From Microbacterium atlanticum (GTDB taxonomy: Bacteria > Actinomycetota > Actinomycetes > Actinomycetales > Microbacteriaceae), in NCBI RefSeq assembly GCF_015277815.1, contig NZ_CP063813.1:3162001-3226000 (forward strand): a stretch of 64,000 nt of DNA, written 5' to 3'. The notes beneath the pieces were generated by a model that saw only the letters and a list, made by a program, of their open reading frames with translations, searched no databases and had not been told where the DNA came from. Shown here in pieces: positions 1-7,320 of this stretch (position 1 is its first letter; each line of letters starts with the position of its first letter). Position numbers and translations under genes: made by a program.

Positions 1-9
1 GCATCCGTC

Positions 10-42
10 TAGCATGTCCTCATGGCTGAGAAAGCGTTTACC
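10..42 (+). promoter_or_regulatory. Leaderless promoter and LacI-type operator at the ABC gene
   Basis: TAGCAT at 10-15 fits an actinobacterial -10 hexamer and lies 6 nt before the ATG at 22, so the transcript could begin at or next to the start codon. Bases 29-42 read AGAAAGCGTTTACC, 13 of 14 identical to the operator at 13922-13935, and sit just inside the coding region. A repressor bound here would block early transcription. The role is inferred from sequence similarity only. Confidence 0.5.
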
Positions 43-1809
43 GGACCGATCCGCGTGATCGCGCTCGCGCAGCACCGCCGGCCGGCACGCTCCGTGCTGC
101 GCCTGCTCGCCCGGCGGCCGGGCCGGATGGCGCTCGCGATCCTCGCCTTCGCGTGCAAGGAGGTGCCGCTGTGGTTCCTCCCGGTGGTGACGGCGCGGAT
201 CATCGACCTCGTCGCCACCGGCGGGGACGTCTCCACGGTGCTGGTCTGGTTCACCGTTGCCGCGGTGCTGCTGCTGCAGAACTACCCGATGCACATCGCG
301 TACACGCGCAACTTCATGACCGTCGTGCGCGACACCGGGGCCGATCTGCGCAACGCCCTCGCCGCGCGGCTGCAGAGCCTCTCGATCGGCTATCACACCC
401 GCGTGAGCTCGTCGATCGTGCAGACCAAGGTCGTGCGCGACGTCGAGAACGTCGAGCTGATGCTGCAGCAGGTCACCCATCCGCTCCTGTCGGCGACGAT
501 GGTGCTCATCGGCGCAGTGGTGATGACGGCGATCGCCGTGCCGCAGTTCCTCCCTGTCTACGCGCTCGCCGTGCCGATCGCACTCGGCCTGCGCTGGGCG
601 CTGAGTCGCCGCTCGCGCGCCCGCAACGAGGTCTTCCGCCGCGAGGTCGAGGGCTTCGCCGCCCGTGTCGGCGAGATGGCCTCCCTCATCCCGGTGACGC
701 GCGCTCACGGGCTCGAGCGCACCGCCGTCTCGCGCGTGCAGGCCGGCGCCGACGGCGTGCGCCGCGCGGGTCTCGACCTCGACATGCTCAACGGCCACGT
801 CGCCTCGATCTCGTGGGTCGCGATGCAGCTGCTGGGGCTCGGATGCCTCGTCGCGGCCGCCGTCTTCGCCCTCACCGGCATCCTGCCGATCACCCCCGGG
901 GAGGTCGTGCTGCTGTCGACGTACTTCACGCTGCTGACCCAGGGGCTGACGTCGCTGCTCATGCTGATCCCCGTCGGGGCGCGGGGCATGGAGTCGATGC
1001 GCTCGATCTCGGAGGTGCTGCAGGAGCCGGACCTCGAGCAGAACGAGGGCAAGCGCGCGGTGACGTCCGTCGACGGGCGCCTCGAGCTGCAGCATGTGTC
1101 GCACCGCTACGACGGCGCCGACCGCGACGCCGTCCACGACGTGTCGCTCGAAATCCTCCCCGGCGAGACCGTCGCGTTCGTCGGCTCGTCGGGCTCCGGC
1201 AAGTCCACGATGCTCAACCTCGTCCTGGGCTTCGTGCGTCCGACCGCCGGCCGACTGCTGCTGGACGGCGCCGACATGCAGGACCTCGATCTGCGCACCG
1301 TCCGCCGCTCGGTGTCGGTCGTGCCGCAGGAGTCGGTGCTGTTCGAGGGCAGCATCCGCGAGAACATCGCCTACGGCCTGGAAGACGCCTCGGACGAGCG
1401 GCTGCGCGCCGCGCTGCGGGACGCCAATGCGGCGGAGTTCGTCGATGCGCTCCCCGAAGGCTGGAACACCGTCGTGGGCGAGCGCGGCGCGCGACTTTCG
1501 GGCGGCCAGCGGCAGCGGCTCGCCATCGCGCGGGCGCTGGTGCGCGATCCCCGGATCCTGCTGCTCGACGAGGCGACCTCGGCGCTGGATCCCGAGTCCG
1601 AGGAGCTCGTCAAGGACGCCCTCAACCGCCTCATGGCGGGACGCACGACGCTCGTGGTGGCCCACCGGCTGTCGACGATCCGGCAGGCCGACCGCATCGT
1701 CGTGCTCGAGCACGGCGAGATCGCCGAGATCGGCACCCACGACCAGCTGCTGGCGGCGGCGGGCCGCTACGCCCGCCTGCACTGGACACAGGTTGGCCTC
1801 GCCGGCTGA
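22..1809 (+). CDS. ABC exporter half-transporter (fused membrane domain and ATPase)
   Basis: A 595-residue type IV ABC half-transporter, expected to work as a dimer in the cytoplasmic membrane and export an unknown substrate. The first 330 residues form the six-helix membrane domain. The ATPase domain follows, with Walker A GSSGSGKST around residues 388-396 (Lys394), the LSGGQ signature at 492-496, Walker B ILLLDEATSALD with the catalytic Glu at 517, and the switch His in VVAHRLS. An in-frame stop at 10-12 makes ATG 22 the first possible start; GTG 55 is an alternative that would place the palindrome at 29-42 upstream of the gene. No ribosome-binding site is visible before ATG 22, consistent with a leaderless message. 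The operator match suggests co-regulation with the operon at 13997, which would be unusual for an exporter. Family assignment is firm; substrate unknown. Confidence 0.9.
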   Translation: MAEKAFTGPIRVIALAQHRRPARSVLRLLARRPGRMALAILAFACKEVPLWFLPVVTARIIDLVATGGDVSTVLVWFTVAAVLLLQNYPMHIAYTRNFMTVVRDTGADLRNALAARLQSLSIGYHTRVSSSIVQTKVVRDVENVELMLQQVTHPLLSATMVLIGAVVMTAIAVPQFLPVYALAVPIALGLRWALSRRSRARNEVFRREVEGFAARVGEMASLIPVTRAHGLERTAVSRVQAGADGVRRAGLDLDMLNGHVASISWVAMQLLGLGCLVAAAVFALTGILPITPGEVVLLSTYFTLLTQGLTSLLMLIPVGARGMESMRSISEVLQEPDLEQNEGKRAVTSVDGRLELQHVSHRYDGADRDAVHDVSLEILPGETVAFVGSSGSGKSTMLNLVLGFVRPTAGRLLLDGADMQDLDLRTVRRSVSVVPQESVLFEGSIRENIAYGLEDASDERLRAALRDANAAEFVDALPEGWNTVVGERGARLSGGQRQRLAIARALVRDPRILLLDEATSALDPESEELVKDALNRLMAGRTTLVVAHRLSTIRQADRIVVLEHGEIAEIGTHDQLLAAAGRYARLHWTQVGLAG

Positions 1810-1875
1810 GTGCGGTGCCGGCCGGTGCCGTCAGGGGGCCGCGCAGGATTCAGGAAGAATCGCCTCCGGCGGCGC

Positions 1876-1981
1876 GAGGAAGCGCTTCTTCAGGCCGCTG
1901 GGCGCTGATCTTGCTGAGCCCCGAACACGGTACGACTCAGCGAGCGCGCGGATAGCGCTTTCCGCCACCGGCGCCTACCCT
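1876..1981 (+). promoter_or_regulatory. Two AAGCGCTT-type LacI operators and a -10 box upstream of the 2030 gene
   Basis: Two near-palindromes centred on AGCGCT precede the oxidoreductase gene: GAGGAAGCGCTTCTTC at 1876-1891 (14 of 16 symmetrical) and GCGGATAGCGCTTTCCGC at 1948-1965 (16 of 18). TACCCT at 1976-1981 is a plausible -10 hexamer, so the second palindrome would cover the -35 region. Their AAGCGCTT cores match the site at 18522-18539 in front of a LacI gene, which suggests that LacI protein as the repressor. The remaining bases of the 1810-2029 gap show nothing else I can name. Confidence 0.6.
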
Positions 1982-2029
1982 GGGAGGATCGGGTGCCTCC
2001 GGCATCCGCTCGATCCCCGAGGAGCCGAC

Positions 2030-3145
2030 GTGACCGACACTCTTCGCTGCGCCATCGTGGGCACCGGCGCCATCGCCCATGCGCACGCCCGCGCGATCGC
2101 GGCCTACCCGCACGCCGAGCTCGTCGCCGTCACAGACCTGTCACGGGCGTCGGCGGAGTCCTTCGCCGCTCAGCACGGCCGGCCCGCGATCTACGACGAC
2201 CTCGACGCGCTCCTGGGCGCCGACAAGCCCGATGTCGTCCACATCTGCACGCCCCCGGTCGCGCATGCGGCGCAGGCGGTCGCCGCGTTCGCCGCCGGCG
2301 CGCACGTCGTCGTCGAGAAACCGCCGGCGCCGTCGCTGGACGAGCTGGAGGAGATGACGGATGCCGCCTCCGCCGCCGGCCGCGAACTCGCGGTGGTCTT
2401 CCAGCAGCGCACCGGCACCGCCGCGGCCCACACGAAGCGGCTCCTCGATTCCGGGGCGCTCGGACGACCGCTGCTCGCGCAGTGCCAGACGCTCTGGTAC
2501 CGCGACGCCGCGTACTTCGCCGTGCCATGGCGCGGCAAGTGGGAGACCGAGGGCGGCGGGACGACGCTCGGCCACGGCATCCACCAGCTCGACCTGCTGG
2601 CGTACCTGCTCGGTGATTGGGAGCGGGTCGAGGCGCGGATGTGGCGACTGGACCGGCAGACGCAGACCGAGGACGTGTCGACGGGGACGGTCGTCTTCAC
2701 GGGCGGGGTCGTCGCCCAGGTGGTCTCGAGCACCGTGTCACCGCGCGAAATGAGCTCGATCCGCATCGACACCGAGAAGGCCACGATCACCGTCGATCAC
2801 CTGTACGGCCACGGCCACGAGAACTGGCGCATCACGCCGGCCGCGCACATCGACCCCGACGAGTCCGCCACGTGGGCACTCACCGGACCCGAGGAGCGCA
2901 GCGACCACGAGTACCTGCTGCGCGACGTGTTCGACGCGCTGCGCGCCGGCGCCCCGCTGCCCCCGACGGCCGACGCGCCCGCCCGCACCTTCGGGCTCGT
3001 CGCGGCGATGTACGCGTCGGCCGACGCCGACGGCGCCGTCGTCACGCCGGCCGACCTCGCGGTGCACCCCACCCATCGTCGCAGCTTCGCGAGCGCCGTC
3101 ATCGACCTGCGACCGGGCCATCGGCCGGTCGGGCGCTCTCACTGA
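2030..3145 (+). CDS. Gfo/Idh/MocA family NAD(P)-dependent oxidoreductase
   Basis: A 371-residue cytoplasmic dehydrogenase of the glucose-fructose oxidoreductase/inositol dehydrogenase family. The N-terminal Rossmann fold has GTGAIAHAHARAI near residues 11-23. The family EKP motif (VVVEKPP) is near residue 90, and the C-terminal alpha/beta domain carries the GGGTTLGHGIHQLD segment with the usual active-site histidine. GTG 2030 is chosen because GAGGAG lies 7-12 nt upstream; an open frame extends much further upstream but overlaps the ABC gene and the operator region. The gene stands alone between two sets of LacI-type operators. Such enzymes oxidise or epimerise sugars, sugar acids or polyols; the substrate cannot be read from sequence. 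Confidence 0.88.
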   Translation: MTDTLRCAIVGTGAIAHAHARAIAAYPHAELVAVTDLSRASAESFAAQHGRPAIYDDLDALLGADKPDVVHICTPPVAHAAQAVAAFAAGAHVVVEKPPAPSLDELEEMTDAASAAGRELAVVFQQRTGTAAAHTKRLLDSGALGRPLLAQCQTLWYRDAAYFAVPWRGKWETEGGGTTLGHGIHQLDLLAYLLGDWERVEARMWRLDRQTQTEDVSTGTVVFTGGVVAQVVSSTVSPREMSSIRIDTEKATITVDHLYGHGHENWRITPAAHIDPDESATWALTGPEERSDHEYLLRDVFDALRAGAPLPPTADAPARTFGLVAAMYASADADGAVVTPADLAVHPTHRRSFASAVIDLRPGHRPVGRSH

Positions 3146-3173
3146 ATCGTTCAAATTCTCGCTCAGGTCTCTT

Positions 3174-3218
3174 GCGAAACGTTTTTCGCTCAGGTACCGT
3201 AGCGGGCAAGCGCTTTCC
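3174..3218 (+). promoter_or_regulatory. Promoter of the sugar-importer operon with two LacI-type palindromes
   Basis: GCGAAACGTTTTTCGC (3174-3189, core AAACGTTT) lies over the expected -35 region. TACCGT at 3195-3200 is a good -10 candidate. GGCAAGCGCTTTCC (3205-3218, 12 of 14 symmetrical) sits over the expected transcription start. The two palindromes have different centres (AACGTT and AGCGCT), which suggests two different LacI-family regulators on one promoter. A leader of about 110 nt follows before the ATG at 3319. Confidence 0.6.
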
Positions 3219-3318
3219 AGCACTCGCCAATCCGCACCGAGGGACGCGCAACACCGCACACACAGACGAGGAACGTCTCGCGGACACACCGAACGCAGAC
3301 GTTCAAGAGAGGACAAGG

Positions 3319-4620
3319 ATGTTCAGCAAGAAGCGGGCATTCGCCGTCACCGCGATCGCGGCCGGCGCCGCCCTGGTGCTCGCCGGCTGCGCCGGCGGCA
3401 ACGGTGACACCCCCGAGGCCGACCCCACCTTCGACCCGAACGAGGAGGTCACGCTCGACCTCGCCTTCTGGGGCAACGACGTCCGCGCCGAGCTCTACAA
3501 CGAGGCGATCGCGGCGTTCAATGAGGAGTATCCGAACATCGAGGTCAACACCTCGTTCCTGGCTTTCCCCGAGTTCTGGGAGAAGCGGCAGACGGAGGCG
3601 GCCGGCGGCAACCTGCCGGACGTGATGCAGTTCGACTACTCCTACCTGCGTCAGTACTCCCAGAACGGCCTGCTCCTCGACCTCGACCCGTACCTCGGCA
3701 GCATCATCGAGACCGACCCGCTGCCCCAGAACATCCTCGACATCGGCGTCGTGAACGACACCACGTACGCCATCCCGACCTCCACGAACGCGTGGGGCAT
3801 GTACACCAACCCGGTACTGCTCGAGCAGGCCGGCGTCGAGGAGTTCGACGGCGGCACGTGGGCGGACTACACCGAGTGGATGGGCGAGGTCACCGACGCC
3901 TCCGGCGGCGCGTTCTGGGGCGGCAGCGACTTCACCGGCCGCATCCAGAACTTCGAGCTGCAGCTGCGCGCTGAGGGATCGGACCTCTTCAGCGATGACG
4001 GCGAGCCCGGGTTCGACGAGGACCGGCTCGCCGAGTTCTGGGAGTCCGGACAGGACATCCGCGACGGCATCGGCGTCCCGCAGCAGCGCGTCGAGGAGGT
4101 GGCTCCGTTGAGCCCCTTCGACACCGCGCTCACCGCGTCCGAGCTGACGTGGGACAACTTCGGATCGGGATACCTCGGCAACCTCGGCGAGGAATACCCC
4201 GAGCTCGGACTCGTGGCCCCGCCGATCACCGAGGAAGGCGCCAAGGACCTGTACCTCAAGCCCTCGATGCTCCACGCCATCGCGGAGAACACCGACCACC
4301 CCGAGGCAGCGGCCACCCTGGTGAACTTCCTCATCAACTCGCCGCAGTCCGGCGAGATCTTCGGAACGAACCGCGGCCTCCCCGCCTCGGAGACGGCCCT
4401 CGCGGCAGCCGAGCTCGACCCGCTGAGCCAGCAGATCGCCGACTACGAGGCCTCGATCTCGGACCGCCTCGGCGACGCCCCGCCCGTTCCGATCATCGGC
4501 TACGGCACGCTGGAGGAGAAGTTCCGCCAGCTCGGCACGGAGCTCAACTTCGGGACCATCACCGTCGATGACGCCGTCTCGCAGTTCTTCGCCGAGATGG
4601 ACGTCGTCCTCAACCAGTGA
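3319..4620 (+). CDS. CUT1-type ABC sugar-binding lipoprotein (first copy)
   Basis: A 433-residue extracytoplasmic solute-binding protein of family 1 (maltose/oligosaccharide type). The signal peptide ends in a lipobox (LVLAGC, lipid-modified Cys24), followed by an acidic linker and the binding fold. ATG 3319 has GAGAGGACAAGG directly upstream. The gene heads an operon with two permeases, a GH42 and a GH35 beta-galactosidase, so galacto-oligosaccharides are a reasonable ligand guess. It is clearly paralogous to the protein at 9428: both share segments such as FWEKRQTEAAGG, EFWESG and AIAENT-HPEAA. An expressed excess over the permeases is suggested by the hairpin that follows. Confidence 0.92.
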   Translation: MFSKKRAFAVTAIAAGAALVLAGCAGGNGDTPEADPTFDPNEEVTLDLAFWGNDVRAELYNEAIAAFNEEYPNIEVNTSFLAFPEFWEKRQTEAAGGNLPDVMQFDYSYLRQYSQNGLLLDLDPYLGSIIETDPLPQNILDIGVVNDTTYAIPTSTNAWGMYTNPVLLEQAGVEEFDGGTWADYTEWMGEVTDASGGAFWGGSDFTGRIQNFELQLRAEGSDLFSDDGEPGFDEDRLAEFWESGQDIRDGIGVPQQRVEEVAPLSPFDTALTASELTWDNFGSGYLGNLGEEYPELGLVAPPITEEGAKDLYLKPSMLHAIAENTDHPEAAATLVNFLINSPQSGEIFGTNRGLPASETALAAAELDPLSQQIADYEASISDRLGDAPPVPIIGYGTLEEKFRQLGTELNFGTITVDDAVSQFFAEMDVVLNQ

Positions 4621-4624
4621 GTCC

Positions 4625-4663
4625 TTCCGGGTCCGGGCGCGCACAGCGCACCCGGGCCCGGAA
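4625..4663 (+). terminator. Strong intercistronic hairpin after the binding-protein gene
   Basis: An 18-bp inverted repeat with two imperfect pairs and a 3-nt loop lies 4 nt after the stop codon and before the permease gene. There is no T-run. In ABC operons such stems usually stabilise the upstream mRNA or attenuate transcription, giving more binding protein than permease. Confidence 0.7.
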
Positions 4664-4692
4664 CCCCCCGAAACCCCGCATCGGAGAGTCTC

Positions 4693-5688
4693 GTGAGCAC
4701 CACCGCGACCAGAGTCATCGTCACGGGCGAGAAGTCCTCGCGCCGGTCCCTGTCCCGCAAGCGCCATCCGGAACAGCTGGAGCGCCCGGGTCAGCGCTCG
4801 CGGCAGCGTCGCGAGACGCTGGCGGGCTACGGCTTCCTGATCCCGTGGCTGATCGGATTCTTCGGTCTCACCCTCGTGCCGATGGTGTACTCGCTGTACC
4901 TGTCGTTCACCAGCTACAACATCTTCTCGCCGCCCCGGTGGATCGGGCTGGACAACTACGTCCGCATGTTCACCACCGACCCGGCGTTCATGCAGTCCGC
5001 GCAGATCACCCTGATCTACGTGCTGGTCGGCACCCCGATCACCCTCGCCGCCGCCCTCGGCGTCGCGATGCTGCTGAACTTCCGCGACCGCGGCTCGGGG
5101 TTCTTCCGCTCCGCCTTCTACGCGCCGTCGCTGATCGGCGGATCGGTCAGCGTCGCGATCGTCTGGCGGGCGATGTTCTCCGGCGACGGTCCGGTCGACA
5201 ACACCCTCACCTTCTTCGGCATCGACATCGGCGGCTGGATCGGCAACCCCGCCCTCGTGCTGCCGATGATGATCCTGCTGGCGGTCTGGCAGTTCGGCGC
5301 CACCATGGTCATCTTCCTCGCCGGCCTCAAGCAGATCCCGAAGGAGCTCTACGAGGCTGCCGAGATGGACGGTGCGGGCGCCTGGCACCGATTCCGCGCG
5401 GTCACGCTCCCGATGCTGAGCCCCGTGATCTTCTTCAACCTGCTGCTCGGCCTGATCGGGGCGTTCCAGGTGTTCGCGTCTGCGTACATCATCAGCAACG
5501 GAACCGGCGGCCCCGCCGGGATGACGAACTTCATCACCCTCTACCTCTACAAGCGCGGCTTCGCCGACGGCCAGATGGGGTACGCCGCCGCGATCGCGTG
5601 GGTGCTGCTGATCGTCGTCGCGATCATCGCCGTCATTCTGTTCCGCACCCAGCGCTCCTGGGTCCACTACGCCGGAGACAACCGATGA
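4693..5688 (+). CDS. ABC sugar permease, MalF/UgpA type
   Basis: A 331-residue integral membrane subunit of a CUT1 importer. A basic N-terminal tail of about 45 residues precedes six predicted membrane helices, beginning with the stretch around residues 45-70. The EAA loop (EAAEMDGAGAWHRF, starting near residue 221) is the contact site for the ATPase. GTG 4693 is the first start after the hairpin; AGAG lies upstream. The stop overlaps the ATG of the next permease by 4 nt, indicating translational coupling. No ATPase gene occurs in this operon, so a shared MsiK-like ATPase encoded elsewhere is expected. Confidence 0.92.
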   Translation: MSTTATRVIVTGEKSSRRSLSRKRHPEQLERPGQRSRQRRETLAGYGFLIPWLIGFFGLTLVPMVYSLYLSFTSYNIFSPPRWIGLDNYVRMFTTDPAFMQSAQITLIYVLVGTPITLAAALGVAMLLNFRDRGSGFFRSAFYAPSLIGGSVSVAIVWRAMFSGDGPVDNTLTFFGIDIGGWIGNPALVLPMMILLAVWQFGATMVIFLAGLKQIPKELYEAAEMDGAGAWHRFRAVTLPMLSPVIFFNLLLGLIGAFQVFASAYIISNGTGGPAGMTNFITLYLYKRGFADGQMGYAAAIAWVLLIVVAIIAVILFRTQRSWVHYAGDNR

Positions 5689-6623
5689 GCACCACATCCT
5701 CGTTCGGCGAGAACGCCCTCCTCCTCACCGAGAACCAGGTCGACCCCGACCCGAAGGTCTCCCCGACGACCCGCCGCAAGGTCAAGCGGCGCACGTGGCA
5801 GACCGTGATCTGGATGATCGCGCTGCTCGCGCTCGCCGCGATCGTCCTCTACCCGCTGGTGTGGCTGCTGCTGTCGACCTTCAAGCCGAACGCCGAGTTC
5901 GGCCAGAACCCGGGCCTGCTCCCGCAGAACCCGACGTTGGACAATTACGCCAAAGTGATGGAGGGCATCGCCGGCGTGCCCATGTGGCAGTTCTTCCTGA
6001 ACTCGCTCATCATCGCCGTCGGCTCCGTGATCGGCACCGTGGTCTCGTCAGCCCTCGCCGCGTACGCGTTCGCCCGCATCCAGTTCAAGGGCCTCAGCAT
6101 CCTGTTCGCCGCGATGATCGGCACGCTGCTGCTGCCGTTCCACGTCGTGATCATCCCCCAGTACATCATCTTCAACAACCTCGACCTGGTCGACACCTTC
6201 TGGCCGATCCTGCTGCCGAAGTTCCTCGCCACCGAGGCGTTCTTCGTCTTCCTGCTCGTGCAGTTCATGCGTCAGATGCCCCGTGACATGGACGAAGCGG
6301 CCCGCATCGACGGCGCCGGGCACATCCGCATCTTCTGGTCGATCATCCTGCCGCTGATCAAGCCGGCGCTCATCACCTGCTCGATCTTCGCGTTCATCTG
6401 GGCCTGGAACGACTTCCTCGGCCCCCTGCTGTACCTCACCAGCCCAGAGAACTATCCGCTTCCGATCGCCCTCCGCCTCTACAACGACGCCTCGTCGGGC
6501 GGTGCCGACTACGGAGCCACGGTCACGGCCTCGTTCATCGCCCTGGTCCCGGTGCTCCTCTTCTTCCTCGTGTTCCAGCGCTTCCTCGTCGACGGCGTCG
6601 CCACGCAGGGTCTGAAGGGCTAG
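5685..6623 (+). CDS. ABC sugar permease, MalG/UgpE type
   Basis: A 312-residue partner permease of the importer. The cytoplasmic N-terminus (about 35 residues) is followed by six predicted membrane helices, with the EAA loop DEAARIDGAG near residues 203-212. The C-terminus ends GVATQGLKG, typical of MalG-type subunits that insert into the binding-protein channel. It starts at ATG 5685 inside the stop of the upstream gene. The heterodimer with the product of 4693 would form the membrane pore served by one or both binding proteins of this operon. Confidence 0.92.
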   Translation: MSTTSSFGENALLLTENQVDPDPKVSPTTRRKVKRRTWQTVIWMIALLALAAIVLYPLVWLLLSTFKPNAEFGQNPGLLPQNPTLDNYAKVMEGIAGVPMWQFFLNSLIIAVGSVIGTVVSSALAAYAFARIQFKGLSILFAAMIGTLLLPFHVVIIPQYIIFNNLDLVDTFWPILLPKFLATEAFFVFLLVQFMRQMPRDMDEAARIDGAGHIRIFWSIILPLIKPALITCSIFAFIWAWNDFLGPLLYLTSPENYPLPIALRLYNDASSGGADYGATVTASFIALVPVLLFFLVFQRFLVDGVATQGLKG

Positions 6624-6629
6624 GGCGCC

Positions 6630-7280
6630 ATGGACCGCCGAGAACTCCGCGCCGCGCGCCGTGCCGACGCATCGGGCAGCGGACCGACGCTCGAAGAGCG
6701 CGACCCCGCACGCTTCCCCGGCGCGAAGGGCGCCTTCGCCCTGTTCGGCGAGGTGCTGCTCACCGGGCTGCTCATCACCGCCGCCGGACTGCTCGTCGTG
6801 ACGCTGCCGGCCGCGCTGGCCGCCGGCATCCGTCACCTCCGCCGGTATGTCGAGGCGGAGCAGTCGCACGTGCGGACGTTCTGGCACGACTGGCGCGCGG
6901 CCCTTCCCGGCGGCACCGCGGTGGGGCTCGCGGGCGTCGTCCTCGCGCTCGTGCTGACGCTCGACATCCGCCTCGCGGGCTCAGGCGCCCTTCCCGGCGG
7001 ACCCGTCGTCGCCCTCGTCGGCTGGGCCGGGCTCATCGTGGGAGCGACCGCCCTGCTCCTCGCGGCCGGCGCGTGGACGCCCGAGCACGGCTGGCGCGGC
7101 GCCTTGCGCAGCATCCCGGCCACCGTCGTGCGCGACCCGCTGGGCACGGTGTACCTCGCCGCGGCGGGCGCGCTCGTCGCGGTCGTGACCTGGATGCTCG
7201 CGCCGCTCCTCCTCGCCGGTCTCGGCTGCGCCGCCTTCGCCGTCGTCGCGGTCCCCGCGCGCCGGGGTCGCCGCGACTGA
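6630..7280 (+). CDS. YesL/DUF624-like membrane protein
   Basis: A 216-residue predicted membrane protein. It has about five hydrophobic segments (roughly residues 38-66, 93-113, 125-147, 172-190 and 190-208) and charged tails. The arrangement, and its place directly behind two CUT1 permeases, resemble YesL/DUF624 proteins, which often accompany oligosaccharide importers and whose exact role is unsettled. It starts 6 nt after the MalG-type stop and is clearly part of the operon. The family assignment rests on architecture and context, not on a diagnostic motif. Confidence 0.65.
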   Translation: MDRRELRAARRADASGSGPTLEERDPARFPGAKGAFALFGEVLLTGLLITAAGLLVVTLPAALAAGIRHLRRYVEAEQSHVRTFWHDWRAALPGGTAVGLAGVVLALVLTLDIRLAGSGALPGGPVVALVGWAGLIVGATALLLAAGAWTPEHGWRGALRSIPATVVRDPLGTVYLAAAGALVAVVTWMLAPLLLAGLGCAAFAVVAVPARRGRRD

Positions 7281-7320
7281 CCCGTTCCCTTTCCGCATCC
7301 CGAACAAGGAGCTGCTCGAC

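Noticed and set aside
1844..1853. CAGGATTCAG after the ABC gene as a second copy of the methyltransferase inverted-repeat arm
   Set aside because: Only 10 bp match the arm and there is no partner arm; probably chance.
153..1955. 600-residue open frame in the second frame across the ABC gene
   Set aside because: Arg/Ala/Gly-rich shadow created by the GC-rich codons of the ABC transporter; no motifs and wrong codon-position bias.
3190..5697. 835-residue minus-strand open frame opposite the binding protein and permeases
   Set aside because: It covers two well-supported plus-strand genes with clear motifs and has shadow composition (Glu/Arg/Val/Gly).
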